Positions 23,531-35,579 of a stretch of 64,000 bases of DNA are shown piece by piece. The stretch lies in the NCBI RefSeq assembly GCF_041381155.1, contig NC_091142.1, positions 38,427,604 through 38,491,603 of the forward strand, written 5' to 3'. This stretch comes from Argopecten irradians. Taxonomy: Eukaryota; Mollusca; Bivalvia; Pectinida; Pectinidae. Made by a program: the position numbers and the translations under genes. Numbering within the stretch: position 1 is the stretch's first letter; the number at the start of each line of letters is the position of its first letter. Under the pieces are notes generated by a model, which saw nothing but the letters and a program-made list of their open reading frames with translations, ran no database searches and was not told the DNA's origin.

Positions 23531-24085
23531 ATAATGAACAGGAGTACCCTTCTTTCATTCAAATGTGCAAGTAATAATAATACTGTAAAAATTAAAGACC
23601 GTATTGTAAAATGAAATTTTAGACCACAACTTGGCTTCATGGTTTGACCATACATACACACATAACTGCTCTATTTAAGCATTTACTGCCACCAGTTGCA
23701 TAATGCACATTCAAGAAAGGATTGTATAGTTCGAATCTGATAATAGTAATGAGGCTTAATTCAATTTAATTCGACATTACAAAAACAGAAACTCCCACTC
23801 GTGAAAGGATTTGCGTTTGGGTTTTGTTATTACAGTAGCATTCTTGTCACAGAAATGCGAATCATTGTGGAATTTGAAGGATGAAAGGCTAACCGCCGAA
23901 ATACCAACCACGCTTCCAAATACCATTTTCTATCAGTCTATATGTTAAATGTTAATATAACCTATCTTCACTTTACTCTGAAGACCACTCGTTTAGGTTT
24001 CACATTCAAGAAAAGACCTCATTCGACTTAACAATATGTCGCCGTGATAATTACTTCAGTTCGCAATTACAGTTAACACCCTCAA
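23531..24085. other. no gene seen
   Basis: AT-rich, without a motif-bearing open frame or clear internal repeat. Confidence 0.4.
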
Positions 24086-24282
24086 CTTACATGAAACCGG
24101 TATCATCATCCATAGCGGCTTCAACAATCCTTAATTTGTCCCGATTTGTCAGGACTCAGTTAGTCTATGTTGCTTTGGTTGCATTTTCCCATCAATATAC
24201 TCCATGATATGTTGTACTTTTGGTGTGCTACTCAAATGCACCTGTAGTTGGCGGATCATGTCCAGTGTACTGCCTTTCTATG
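24085..24282 (-). other. possible exon(s), protein-like open segment of unknown family
   Basis: On the minus strand, after an AG at about 24282, 42 codons are open and read like protein: they start KGSTLDMIRQLQVHLSSTPK and continue VQHIMEYIDGKM to a TGA. A stop lies immediately before the AG, as expected for an exon boundary. Further along, a short frame beginning ATGGATGATGATACC ends at GTAAGT (about 24090), a good donor. The segment lies upstream of the zinc-finger gene on the same strand, so it could be a 5' exon of that gene, but the phase to the exon at 22083 does not fit a single frame. The family is not recognised. Confidence 0.25.
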
Positions 24283-25110
24283 TAAACATCTACGGTTTTA
24301 ACATAATTTTAGCAGTGCAAACTTTTCTAATGTATTGAAAACCTTACTTGGTATATATTCTGGTCCCCCTGATAATGTTGGAAATGTTTTGATTTGCTTC
24401 TCCGTATATCTTATATGCAGTTTTCGTGCATTGTGTATTAAATGCCGATACAGCGACACATCTGGAGTAGGCATGGAATAATGGAAGGGTTAATGATTTC
24501 ATACGTCTCGAGGTAATAAGACCAGATTTCAAACCTTACTTAAGTTGAGAGAGTAATGGTGGACAGGGCGTGGTTCTCAGCTAGGTCTTGACTGGCAAGC
24601 GATATAAAGTCTTAAGAAAAGTGATTATTTCTTCAATGAGGATATTTGCAAACTTGTTTAAGATGTCTCTTTTGCGGATGGTTGGCTGAATTTTGCCAGA
24701 TTGTTCTTTCTTATTGGCTCTGCAATTGCGTTTGATCTGTCCACGAGGTGATCTTTAGTAAAGGCCTAAAATTGTTGGTTGCCTTTAAATTCATTGTCTA
24801 TTTTTCTGAACTATGTGACTATCAAACGAGACGGCTATGTCCCTTGTGTCGAGTCTTACAAGATCACGACTCTATGAATGGATTCCAGTTAAAACATCAA
24901 CCAAGTTTCGGGCATTTTGACAAAGGAGTTTTTTGATGACTTGTTTTGTTCTATGTGTTTATTTTATGTTTGGTCGGGTTTTTAATGGATGTTTCGTTGT
25001 GATTATGACTAATTCTGGGCCTGCAACTCAAAGCTTCGGGATTTGGTTTTAAATTCAATAGCACCTCGTTCGCTCTTGATTATAGCATTGGTTTGATCAT
25101 GATTTTTGTT
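24283..25110. other. no gene seen
   Basis: Short open frames at 24344-24532 (minus) and 24748-24936 (plus) show no motif. No clear repeat. Confidence 0.4.
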
Positions 25111-25111
25111 T

Positions 25112-25250
25112 ATTTGTTTGATTTATTAACGTCCTATTAACAGCTATGGTCATGTAAGGACGGCCTCCCATGTATGCGGTGTGTGTTTTGGGAGACGGAG
25201 CCAGGTACATTGCAATGGACGAAAATGGCCGTTTTGTGCATTGCGAAGTT
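25112..25250. repeat. probable dispersed short repeat
   Basis: The segment tttattaacgtcctattaac through ggtacattgcaatggac resembles a short interspersed element seen widely in bivalve sequences, as I recall. There is only one copy in this window, so the call rests on memory, and no A/B boxes are clear. Confidence 0.35.
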
Positions 25251-25263
25251 TCCTTATGTTATA

Positions 25264-25596
25264 TCAGGATGCATTTTTCACAGTACAACCATATTTATGA
25301 CATAGGCAGGTAACCATATCGCGTAGTTTGTGTGATCTAGACTTAAAAAACATGTAGCTAGTTTCGTCAAACATAATATTGTTCACATATGTACCTTTTA
25401 TATGCGAGGTGCACGTGCTGACAAAAAATGCAGAACGATAGAATACATCAAAGAAATCTTGGTTATCTAAGATATTGTGTACCCAAGAATTTAAAATAAA
25501 GCATATGTTTTCTAAAACATCTACATAACAATGACCACCTTCGTTATTTTTAAGATAATGCTTGTTAGGCGTGATAAAAACAATTCCGAATAGCAT
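25264..25596 (-). CDS. hypothetical 110-codon open frame
   Basis: ATG at 25596, stop TGA at 25264. The translation has balanced composition with several Cys and His (ending VTCLCHKYGCTVKNAS) and codon use that looks coding rather than random for an AT-rich region. It starts MLFGIVFITPNKHYLKNN. No domain is recognised, and there is no splice context. It could be a single-exon gene, a fragment of a mobile element (a short repeat abuts its 3' end) or chance. Confidence 0.3.
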   Translation of the reverse strand: MLFGIVFITPNKHYLKNNEGGHCYVDVLENICFILNSWVHNILDNQDFFDVFYRSAFFVSTCTSHIKGTYVNNIMFDETSYMFFKSRSHKLRDMVTCLCHKYGCTVKNAS

Positions 25597-25619
25597 CTTA
25601 TTTTAAATGTTGAATAAAT

Positions 25620-26815
25620 AACTGGAATTTTAAATTTTGGCGGAAATTCAATATGGCGTCCATTTTGACTATGGCACAACCGGAAGTGCGTCCAATATAA
25701 GAAAAAAGTCTTGCTTATTGTGGAATGGTACTGGGATCATGTTGAAAACAATAAGCCATCAAAGAATTGAAAAAATAGGTTATGTTGTAAATTGGACACT
25801 GATTTTGGAAAATTTCACCTTTTTGGAAGCCATTTTGAATTCTGGTTGTATTGAAATTTAATCATTTTGAATCTATCATAGCACACGCATCATTTCCTGC
25901 ATTTTGGAAACTCTTTTGTAGTATTTAACTGATATTTGACAATCCTATATCGATTTTTCTATTTTAGCAAAAATTCTGAGTGGCGGCCATCTCGAATGGC
26001 GCATTAAGCTAAAAATAGACATGATTTCAGGTGGCTCCTAATCTTAATTTACCTATATCATAATTATCTAGAAGCATATTAAGTTTCATGCTTGTAACCA
26101 AAATAGAACATTTCTTATGTATTTGTGCACAAATCCGCTGAGCTACTAGTACTGTGGAGCGTAAATAAAAGGAATTTTGAGCTCTTATTTGAGCATATTA
26201 AAACCTATGCATTATAAGTATCGTGATTCTCAAAATATTGCTAACTTATGGTAGTTAATAACATATTAAAAACTGTTCTTGATCCACGACTGTAAAAATT
26301 ACAGCATGGTGTGTAAAATAAATGTTATATTTCATTAGAATATATCTAAATCACTGATATCATAAAATATATATGGTGTAGTTATCCCAGTGTATATACT
26401 AAAAGCAAACACATTTGTATAGAAAACAATGTTTATTTTTCGTTCATCACAACGTTCAAATAAATGGTACTGGTTTGAAGCATACAGTTGTTGACTACTT
26501 AGACAACATTATTATATAAAAATTCTCAATCAAAGCATGTCAAATCATCTAAATACAACAGAAAATTGAATAATTCTTTAATTTTGATGTTTAACCAACG
26601 TAAATGGGAACTTATACATGTTCAGTGAACATGCATTTATAGATCTATTTCCAAGAAATGGGGGTCTTCCTTAGGTCTGTTAGTTACAAGTTGTGACATA
26701 ATAATTATAGTAATCAGAGACATGGGATGTGTTCTCCTTTAACCTGTAAATCATCAGATGTGACGTCACATTTAAATAAATTGCCTACCACAAAAAGAAA
26801 ATCGCCTACCACAAA
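25620..26815. other. non-coding stretch, probably repeat-derived in part
   Basis: Contains atggcgtccattttgac and gtggcggccatctcgaatgg about 340 bases apart, motifs like those in the GATGGCCGCC repeats at 35.6 kb, which suggests an old repeat. No gene seen; the plus-strand frames at 26727-27214 are antisense shadows of the zinc-finger pseudogene. Confidence 0.4.
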
Positions 26816-26819
26816 AATA

Positions 26820-27425
26820 ACATGTGTATGGTTTCTCTCCTGTGTGCGTCATACTGTGAAGATGAAGATATTCTGGCCTGGTCAATTCTTTACATCACAC
26901 TTGAAGGGACTATACCCAATATGTGTCCTGAAATGTACTCTCAGGTGGGACGACTGACTAAAGTCTTTGCCACAGACGCCGCATTTATAAGGTTTCCTCC
27001 GAATGTGTCACGCCATGCATCCGAAGATGTGATTGAAGCATTTACCACAGATGTCACTTTGTCATTTGTATGGTTTCTCTCCTGTGTGTGTCCTTGTATG
27101 TTTCTGCATTGTGTCTCTCCGGGTGAACTCGATCCTTACCACAGAAATCACATTTGTAGGGCCACACCCCGGTGTGGGATCGAAAATGCCTCTTTAGTTT
27201 GGAAGATGTACTGAATTCCCTGCCACAAACATCACACTTAAATGGAGTTTCTCTGGTATATGTTCTAACATGCATCTCTAGATAGGATTCTTGCGCGAAA
27301 ACTTTATCGCAGAAGCCACACTTGTGTGGCTTTTTAATATCTTTCTGTTTTAATGAGGTTTCTAGGCCTTCATCTAGGTATGGCCTACCATAAACATCTG
27401 AACTGTCAACCATAGCCTCCTCCAT
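26820..27425 (-). pseudogene. C2H2 zinc-finger pseudogene
   Basis: From ATG at 27425 the minus strand encodes an acidic lead (MEEAMVDSSDVYGRP), then two complete C2H2 fingers (HKCGFCDKVF..., FKCDVCGREF...), and a third starting YKCDFCGKD. There a frameshift moves the finger ([20 protein letters not shown]) to another frame. Beyond it, further finger remnants ([36 protein letters not shown]) are separated by several stops down to about 26820. The number and kinds of lesions, in all remnants, mark it as a decayed gene rather than a sequencing artefact. It lies 4.7 kb upstream of, and on the same strand as, the other zinc-finger locus, so it is probably a tandem paralogue. Confidence 0.85.
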
Positions 27426-27479
27426 AAGAAGAATAATCAACGGCACTCTGATAGTGTTATCAAAATCACAACACATTCA

Positions 27480-28067
27480 AACATTTTGATCATCGTTGTC
27501 TCAACCGAAGGCTGAGATCGGTGTTTGCTGGGATCTTATAATGAATGATATAACCCGTCTTCAGACACCTAAAATCAACAATAAAACAAACAGAATTACA
27601 GCTAGAGAATAATTATTCAGAATAGCACAAAACATGAAGATTAATAAGTGATTTTAATCAAATATAAAATAAAACAGATCAAGGCCTCATTTGTCAGAGA
27701 ACTAAGAATATACAAGTACATAAAATATAGAACAAAAGCTCAAACAAAAGATCAAAAGATTATACAAGTACATACAATATAGAACAAAAGATCAATGTAA
27801 TTTCAGCCTTTTGAAAAAAATCCAACATGTACATATACGTATATTACAGTAATTTTGGCTTAAATATTCCTCCTTAACACCATTAGCATCAAGGGAGTCA
27901 GATAAATGGTTTATCCAATGTCTGTATAATGTAACAGGGTGGGGTGTGTTGTTCGGTGCCTTTAGTGGCATGTGTTTCAGTGAGATAGCACTATAAAAAG
28001 GTCCCACCATGACATGAAGGTTTAACACATACATTTATACATTACACTTCCTCCTAAAACATACAGA

Positions 28068-28070
<3 letters not shown>
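27480..28070. other. no gene seen
   Basis: AT-rich, with short local duplications (agaacaaaagatcaa at about 27735 and 27782; tacaagtacat...aatat repeated). Otherwise without features. Confidence 0.4.

Positions 28071-28120
<50 letters not shown>
28071..28120. repeat. (CA)n microsatellite
   Basis: More than 20 uninterrupted CA dinucleotides. Confidence 0.98.
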
Positions 28121-28121
<1 letters not shown>

Positions 28122-28631
28122 ACATATTGCCTACAGGGGAGGCTATACTTAAATGACCTTATCTGTTAATTAGAAGTTAATTGTTAGTCTTCGTTCATCA
28201 AACCAATCAACATAAAACATAAAAACAGATGTAATATACATGTAACTCATTAACAAGAGGCCCATATGGGCCTTAAAGGTCATCTGCTGACTATTGCCAC
28301 AATACAACACGGTCAAAGTATACAGTACTGAGTAGTGGTAGATACCCTTTGGATCAATACAAAGAATGAAATGCACTGAAAATGCTCACCTTTTCTTCGT
28401 CTATCAATTAAACGATAGTAGTATTTAAGAAGTTCTTAGGGTTATCGCACGTTGTTTCCTGGAGTTTTCCAAAATTTTCATCAAAATTGTCACAGTTATT
28501 AGTCTTCACCTTAATTTTTGTTCAGGACAGTTATTGTTAGTTTAGATTGTAAACTGAAAATTCTGTATCACATATTTTAAAAGTGTTCCATTTTGGGTAG
28601 CGTTCCAAATTGGGTAGCGTCACGTTACATT

Positions 28632-28665
28632 AGAAACATATATATACATATGTATATATGTTTCT
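28632..28665. repeat. 34-bp near-perfect palindrome
   Basis: The segment agaaacatatatatacatat followed by gtatatatgtttct is almost identical to its own complement. It could extrude as a cruciform. Confidence 0.75.
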
Positions 28666-29267
28666 GGTTACATGTATGAACTGCCATCTACTTATTATGA
28701 CGTCATTATCATTGTGACTGACGTCAAAATTGTCGTTCAAATGGTTGTTCCGTCTTTGAAGATAATTAATTAATTCTTTAATATAAGGGCGTAGCCCTTC
28801 CTGCCCGAAGGGCACGAAGAGCGAAGCACATCTAAGGTAACACATGAAAATATAAGAAAAGACTCAATATTCAAAATTCAATCCTACACACTGACAGCTT
28901 CAATTTGCGGCCGCCATTATTTTACCCACTGTAAAAAATCCCTTCAGCGTGAATGCGATGCTTTCATTGAAGTGAGCTAATTATATAATCAAGCGTTTCA
29001 AACGCTTTTATGATCCGACTAACATAATCTTCATCCGGCAGAAGCTCCGTGCTATTGCTCTTTATTTTGCAAGCGTTCAAGTGATAAAACCACCTCCAAT
29101 TTATTCATCTGACGGCCCAAAATCGGAAATCTGTTACGGCAAATTATTCAAAAAATTTCTTCTTTCTATTATGTGATAGACCTACGATTTGCCCTCTTCT
29201 ACCGTCCGGCGGCCGGGCGAAGATTCCAGAATATAACTTCCATTCACTCGATGTAAACAAGAATACA

Positions 29268-32200
29268 AATGAAACATGGGGCTGGACCCCCCGGGGCCAA
29301 AATACAAATGAGGGGCAGGGCTCAAAAGGGGTCAATTCAAACTATTTCCCATATAAACGACTTCTACTCTGAAACCAAGCATGGGATAGCACCCATAATG
29401 CAATGGTAGCATTCCTTATAGGGTGGGGATTCAAAATTGTACAAATGATGGGGCTGACCCCCCGGGGGCCTGAGGCGAGGGCGGGGTCTATTTGGCTATT
29501 TCCATATAAACGACTTCTTCTCTGAAACTAAGCATGAGATAGCACTCATAATGCAATTGTAGTATCGTTATAGGGTGGGGATTCAAAAATTGTACAAATG
29601 ATGGGGCTGACCCCCCGGGGGCCTGAGGGGCGGGGTCAAATGGGGTCAATTTGGCTATTTCCATATAAACGACTTCTTCTCTGAAACTAAGCATGAGATA
29701 GCACTCATAATGCAATTGTAGTATCGTTATAGGGTGGGGATTCAAAATTGTACAAATGATGGGGCTGACCCCCCGGGGGCCTGAGGGGCGGGGTCAAATG
29801 GGGTCAATTTGGCTATTTCCATATAAACGACTTATTCTCTGAAACTAAGCATGAGATAGCACTCATAATGCAATTGTAGTATCGTTATAGGGTGGGGATT
29901 CAAAATTGTACAAATGATGGGGCTGACCCCCGGGGGCCTGAGGGGCGGGGTCAAATGGGGTCAATTTGGCTATTTCCATATAAACGACTTATTCTCTGAA
30001 ACTAAGCATGAGATAGCACTCATAATGCAATTGTAGTATCGTTATAGGGTGGGGATTCAAAATTGTACAAATGATGGGGCTGACCCCCCGGGGGCCTGAG
30101 GGGCGGGGTCAAATGGGGTCAATTTGGCTATTTCCATATAAACGACTTCTTCTCTGAAACTAAGCATGAGATAGCACCCATAATGCAATGGTAGCATCCT
30201 TATAGGGTGGGGATTCAAAATTGAGCAAATGATGGGGCTGACCCCCGGGGGCCTGAGGGGCGGGGTCAAAAGGGGTCAATTTGGCTATTTCCATATAAAC
30301 GACTTCTTCTCTGAAACTAAGCATGGGATAGCACCCATAATGCAATGGTAGCATCCTTATAGGGTGGGGATTCAAAATTGTACAAATGATGGGGCTGACC
30401 CCCCGGGGGCCTGAGGGGCGGGGTCAAATGGGGTCAATTTGGCTATTTCCATATAAACGACTTCTTCTCTGAAACTAAGCATGAGATAGCACTCATAATG
30501 CAATTGTAGCATCCTTATAGGGTGGGAATTCAAAATTGCGCAAATGATAGGGCTGACCCCCCCCCGGGGGTCTGAGGGGCGGGTTCAAAAAGCGGTCAAT
30601 TTGGCTATTTCCATATAAATGACTTCTTCTCTGCAACTAAGCATGGCATAGCACCCATAATGCAATGGTAGCATCCTTATAGGGTGGGGATTCAAAATTG
30701 TACAAATGATGGGGCTGACCCCCGGGGGCCTGAGGGGCGGGGTCAAATGGGGTCAATTTGGCTATTTCCATATAAACGACTTCTTCTCTGAAAACTAAGC
30801 ATGATATAGCACTCATAATGCAATTGTAGTATCGTTATAGGGTGGGGATTCCAAATTGTGCAAATGATGGGGCTGACCCCCCGGGGACCTGAGGGGCGAA
30901 GTCAAAAGGGGTCAATTTGGCTATTTCCATATAAATGACTTCTTCTCTGCAACTAAGCATGGTATAGCACCCATAATGCAATGGTAGGCATCCTTGTAGG
31001 CTGGGGATTCCAAATTGAGCAAATGATAGGGCTGACCCCGGGGACCTGAGGGGCGGGGTCAAAAGTGGTCAATTTCCATATAAATGACTTTTTCTCTGCA
31101 ACTTAACATGGGATTGCGCTCATAATGCAATGGTTTTATCCTTATAGGGTGGGGATTCAAAATTGTACAAATGATGGGGCTGACCCCCCGGGGGCCTGAG
31201 GGGCGGGGTCAAAAAATTGTACAAATGATGGGGCTGACCCCCAAAAGGGGTCAATTTGGCTATTTCCATATAAACGACTTCTACTCTGAAACCAAGCATG
31301 GGATAGCACCCATAATGCAATGGTAGCATCCTTATAGGGTGGGGCAAAATTGGCAAATGATGGGGCTGACCCCCGGGGGCCTGAGGGGCGGGGTCAATTT
31401 GGCTATTTCCATATAAACGACTTCTACTCTGAAACTAAGCATGGGATAGCGCTCATAATGCAATGGTAGCATCCTTATAGGGTGGGGATTCAAAATTGTA
31501 CAAATGATGGGGCTGACCCCCCGGGGCCTGAGGGGCGGGGTCAATGGGGTCAATTTGGCTATTTCCATATAAACGACTTATTCTCTGAAACTAAGCATGA
31601 GATAGCACTCATAATGCAATTGTAGTATCGTTTATAGGGTGGGGATTCCAAAATTGTACAAATGATGGGGCTGACCCCCGGGGGCCCGAGGGGCGGGGTC
31701 AAATGGGGTCAATTTGGCTATTTCCATATAAACGACTTATTCTCTGAAACTAAGCATGAGATAGCACTCATAATGCAATTGTAGTATCGTTATAGGGTGG
31801 GGATTCAAAATTGTACAAATGATGGGTGCTGACCCCCGGGGGCCTGAGGGGCGGGGTCAAATGGGGTCAATTTGGCTATTTCCATATAAACGACTTCTTC
31901 TCTGCAACTAAGCATGGATAGCACCCATAATGCAATTGTAGCATCGTTATAGGGTGGGGATTCAAAATTGTACAAATGATGGGGCTGACCCCCCGGGGGC
32001 CTGAGGGGCGGGGTCAAAAGGGGTCAATTTGGCTATTTCCATATAAACGACTTCTTCTCTGAAACCAAGCATGAGATAGCACCCATTATGCAATGGTAGC
32101 ATCCTCATAGGGTGGGTATTCCAAATTGTGCAAATGATGGGGCTGACCCCCCGGGGGCCTGAGGGGCGGGGTCAAATGGGGTCAATTTGGCTATTTCCAT

Positions 32201-33110
32201 ATAAACGACTTCTTCTCTGAAACTAAGCATGAAATAGCACTCATAATGCAATTGTAGCATCCTTATAGGGTGGGGAATTCAAAATTGCGCAAATGATAGG
32301 GCTGACCCCCCCGGGGGCCTGAGGGGCGGGGTCAAATGGGGTCAATTTGGCTATTTCCATATAAACGACTTCTTCTCTGAAACTAAGCATGATATAGCAC
32401 TCATAATGCAATTGTAGTATCGTTATAGGGTGGGGATTCCAAATTGTGCAAATGATGGGGCTGACCCCCCGGGGGCCTGAGGGGCGAAGTCAAAAGGGGT
32501 CAATTTGGCTATTTCCATATAAACAACTTCTTCTCTTAAACTAAGCATGGTATAGCACCCATAATGCAATGGTAGCATCCTTATAGTGTTGGGATTCAAA
32601 ATTGTGCAAATGATAGGGCTGGCCCCCCCCACCCCCAGCCTGAGGAGCGGGGTCAAAAGGGGTCAATTTGGCTATTTCCATATAAATGACTTCTTCTCTG
32701 CAACTAAGCATGGTATAGCACCCATAATGCAATGGTAGCATCCTTGTAGGCTGGGGATTCCAAATTGAGCAAATGATAGGGCTGACCCCCGGGGACCTGA
32801 GGGGCGGGGTCAAAAGTGGTCAATTTCCATATAAATGACTTTTTCTCTGCAACTTAACATGGGATTGCGCTCATAATGCAATGGTTATATCCTTATAGGG
32901 TGGGGATTCAAAATTTTGCAAATGATGGGGCTGACCCCCCGGGGGCCTGAAGGGTGGGGTCAAAAGGGGTCAATTTAGCTATTTCCATATAAACGACTTC
33001 TTCTCTGCAACTAAGAATGGAAGAGCACTTATAATGCAATGGTAGCATCCTTATAGGGTTGGGATTTGAAATTGTACAAATGATAGGGCTTACCCCCTGG
33101 CCTTAAACGG
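29268..33110. repeat. 158-bp tandem array, about 24 copies
   Basis: Copies contain gatggggctgacccccc, gaggggcggggtcaaa and tatttccatataaacgactt; ggggctga recurs at about 29451, 29604, 29762 and 29920. Two main variants differ in agcaccc/agcactc, atgcaatggtagcatcc/atgcaattgtagtatcg and cttcttctctgaaac/cttcttctctgcaac. One copy near 31201-31250 contains a partial internal duplication. Minus-strand frames of about 70 codons repeat along the array and are repeat by-products. Confidence 0.97.
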
Positions 33111-33349
33111 CATTATATGCGAGGTCAAAAAGGTCAATTAGGCTACTATTTTCATATAAATTACTTTGTCTCTGAACCTATGTATTGGATAGCATATTTG
33201 TATGGTATCAATAGCATCATTGTATGGTTGTGATTCAAAATTAAACTTTGGGAGTCAATTTTGCTTATTTTTCTAATTGTCAGAGTCTTGTGATAATTTC
33301 TAACAAAAAACCAGGTGAGCGATACAGGCCCTCTGGGCCTCTTGTTAAT

Positions 33350-34660
33350 TATAGGATCATAGCTTTGCTGAATTACTTGCAATGAGTTTATAACAAGAAA
33401 ACACTATTGAACACATGATTCATCTACTTTCACTTTCTGCAAAAATATGTGACTGCGGCTACAAAACATATCACCGCATCATTCTCCATTGCCAGGCGGA
33501 AAATTCCAAAGCAACAGCTAACATAAAACGGCTTTTAAGTAAAGATTCAGGACAATATGTAATTATTAGATTCAGGTAAGAATAAATTGGAAGGTATATC
33601 TTTCACTCATGAATTCATTTTGAATTTTCCAAGTATAACTTGTTTATAATTACTCGAGAGTGTGATTTTGTAATCACGCGAGTGTGACTTTGGATACTGT
33701 CTTGCGTGATACTGGATCTTGTGTTGACTTCCTGTTTCCGGTTTACGATAAAGTTTTCCAACTCTACATATATTGGATGATTTACATTCAATAACGTTAC
33801 CAGGACACCTCTATCACAAGAGTTCGCTTTGCGAACAGGCCTTCGGCCCGTTCGCTGCACTCTCTATAAAATCCAAATTTCCCATTTAAATATGCCACAT
33901 ATCTTGTTGTTTAACTTTTTGAACATAGTTAATATGCACAGGATCTGCATGCTGCAAGCGCACCTGTGGCCAGCATCTTAAACAGGTGGATGCTTATATG
34001 CAGACGACACAACGACGTATCATGATATGATAGTGGATACTAAATAATTGCAACGATGGAATTTTAAAAAGTCACCTGCAAATAAACAAGTAGGCAAACA
34101 TTCATATGACTGACTAACATGTTTCATCATTCATGCTTTCATACTGCAAGAGAAAAATGTGACCAGACCTCACCGGTACCTGTTCACAGGGACCTGGCAC
34201 GAAATTTTTTAACAAACATTATACATATACATATATTACAGTATCAAGGGAATGAACTCGGCGGTCGAGGAAAACGGACCTATTTTTTTAAAACCGTAAT
34301 TATTTTAATAAATGGGCTCTACACAACATTGACCTATATCTTACTTAAAGAGAAATAATTTATCCATTGAGTGCTTGATGAACAAAATTGGCCAAGTATT
34401 GACGAAGTTATGGCTTTATGAATCAAGAAATTTACGAAAAGTATGCTAGGTAGACATTTCCCTGTCTGGTCGAAATGTCGTCTCGCATCTAATGGGTACC
34501 TTAAAAAACCAAGCCAAAATCACAAAATTTATGCTTGTGGTGGTAAACAGTACCCATAACTGTGTTCATCCACAATCTTATTTGGAGGTGTCATGACCCG
34601 TACTTTGTAGAAACTCAATTTAAACATTGTGTAGCTCACTTACTTCAACCATCACCGCCA
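33350..34660. other. no gene seen
   Basis: Contains a perfect stem-loop at about 33831-33856 (gcgaacaggcc / ggcccgttcgc, loop ttc, one mismatch on each side of the inner stem), probably part of a dispersed repeat. A 79-codon plus frame at 34119 has no motif. I looked here for RIOK2 exon 1 and did not find it. Confidence 0.45.
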
Positions 34661-34674
34661 TGTTCATTTGTTCT

Positions 34675-35497
34675 TTGGAACGCTGAAGGCACGAGATTTT
34701 AGTGATTGGGAGGTCGATGGGTCTCCCTGGGACAAAATTTTACAATTAAGAATGGCTGAGATGAGTTTTACTATTTGTTGAATTTGCGAGCGCCGAAGGC
34801 ACGAGATTTTGGTGATTGGGAGGTCCGGGGGTCTCCCTGTGGAAAAATTTTTCGATTAAGAATGGCTGAGATGAGTTTTACTATTTGTTGAATTTGCGAG
34901 CACTGAAGGCATGAGATTTTGGTGATTGAGAGGCTCGGGGGGTCTCCCCGGGAAAAAAGATTACGATTTAGAATGGCTGAGATGAGTTTTACGATGAATT
35001 TTGATGAATATGCGTGCGCCGAAGGTGCAAAATTTTGTTGTTTGAGGGGTCCGAGGGTCTCCCCTGAGAACAAATATTACGATTTGGAATGGCTGAGATG
35101 CGTTTTATAATGTATTCTAATGATTTTAGCGTTCTTAATACGGTAATTTTTCGATATAAAGTTACCTGCCTTTAGAAATGATAATTGTGAGTGGCATTAT
35201 ACCATTATGCAACCCAGCTCGATCTGAATTACTGGATTCACACCATCGGCACATTGTTGTGTAACTCAAAATAAGAATGAATTGATTTTCTTGCTAAGAC
35301 ATCTAAAGAAATCAATCTTTTAAGAAGCATTTCTTGAAATAGTATAATCCCTTGATGGACATTTTTAGTCTAGTTCATGTGTATTGAATTTTCATTATTA
35401 AAGAACATCTTGAATGTTGTGGTAAACTCGCCGCGCAGCAGAAAATGTTCTAAAATGAAGTACCCCTGCCCCCCACCCACTTCCTACGCCCCTGAAA
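34675..35497. mobile_element. dispersed element with about 115-bp internal repeats, copy B
   Basis: Four repeats containing gagcgccgaaggcacgagat and aatggctgagatgagtttta, followed by the same unique arm as copy A (22637-23530: gttacctgc.tttagaaatg, caccatcggcaca.attgttg, atcccttgatggac) and closing with cttcctacgcccctg, the complement of the start of copy A. Confidence 0.8.
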
Positions 35498-35579
35498 GTT
35501 GACTGAAAACCAGAATATTACGGAAAATTTGCTTTGTACAGTTTGATCTTCGACTTTCTACAATTCTATAGCCATTTTT

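Larger units (their letters stand above)
28252..33346. mobile_element. 5.1-kb region bounded by inverted AACAAGAGGCCC ends
   Basis: AACAAGAGGCCC at 28252-28263 and its exact complement GGGCCTCTTGTT at 33335-33346 face each other. Inside are a left arm (28264-28390) that is the inverse of the 17.80-17.86-kb element end, about 850 bases of unique sequence, and the 158-bp tandem array. It could be one element, or two related insertions lying tail to tail; the left arm matching another element's right end favours a composite. No transposase. Confidence 0.55.

Noticed and set aside
26727..27214. Plus-strand frames of 76 and 130 codons
   Set aside because: Antisense shadows of the zinc-finger pseudogene on the minus strand.
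29488..32813. Many minus-strand frames of 70-90 codons (motif YGCYPMLSFREEVVYMEIAKL)
   Set aside because: They recur once or so per repeat unit, differ by indels and have no splice or start context; they are by-products of the 158-bp array.
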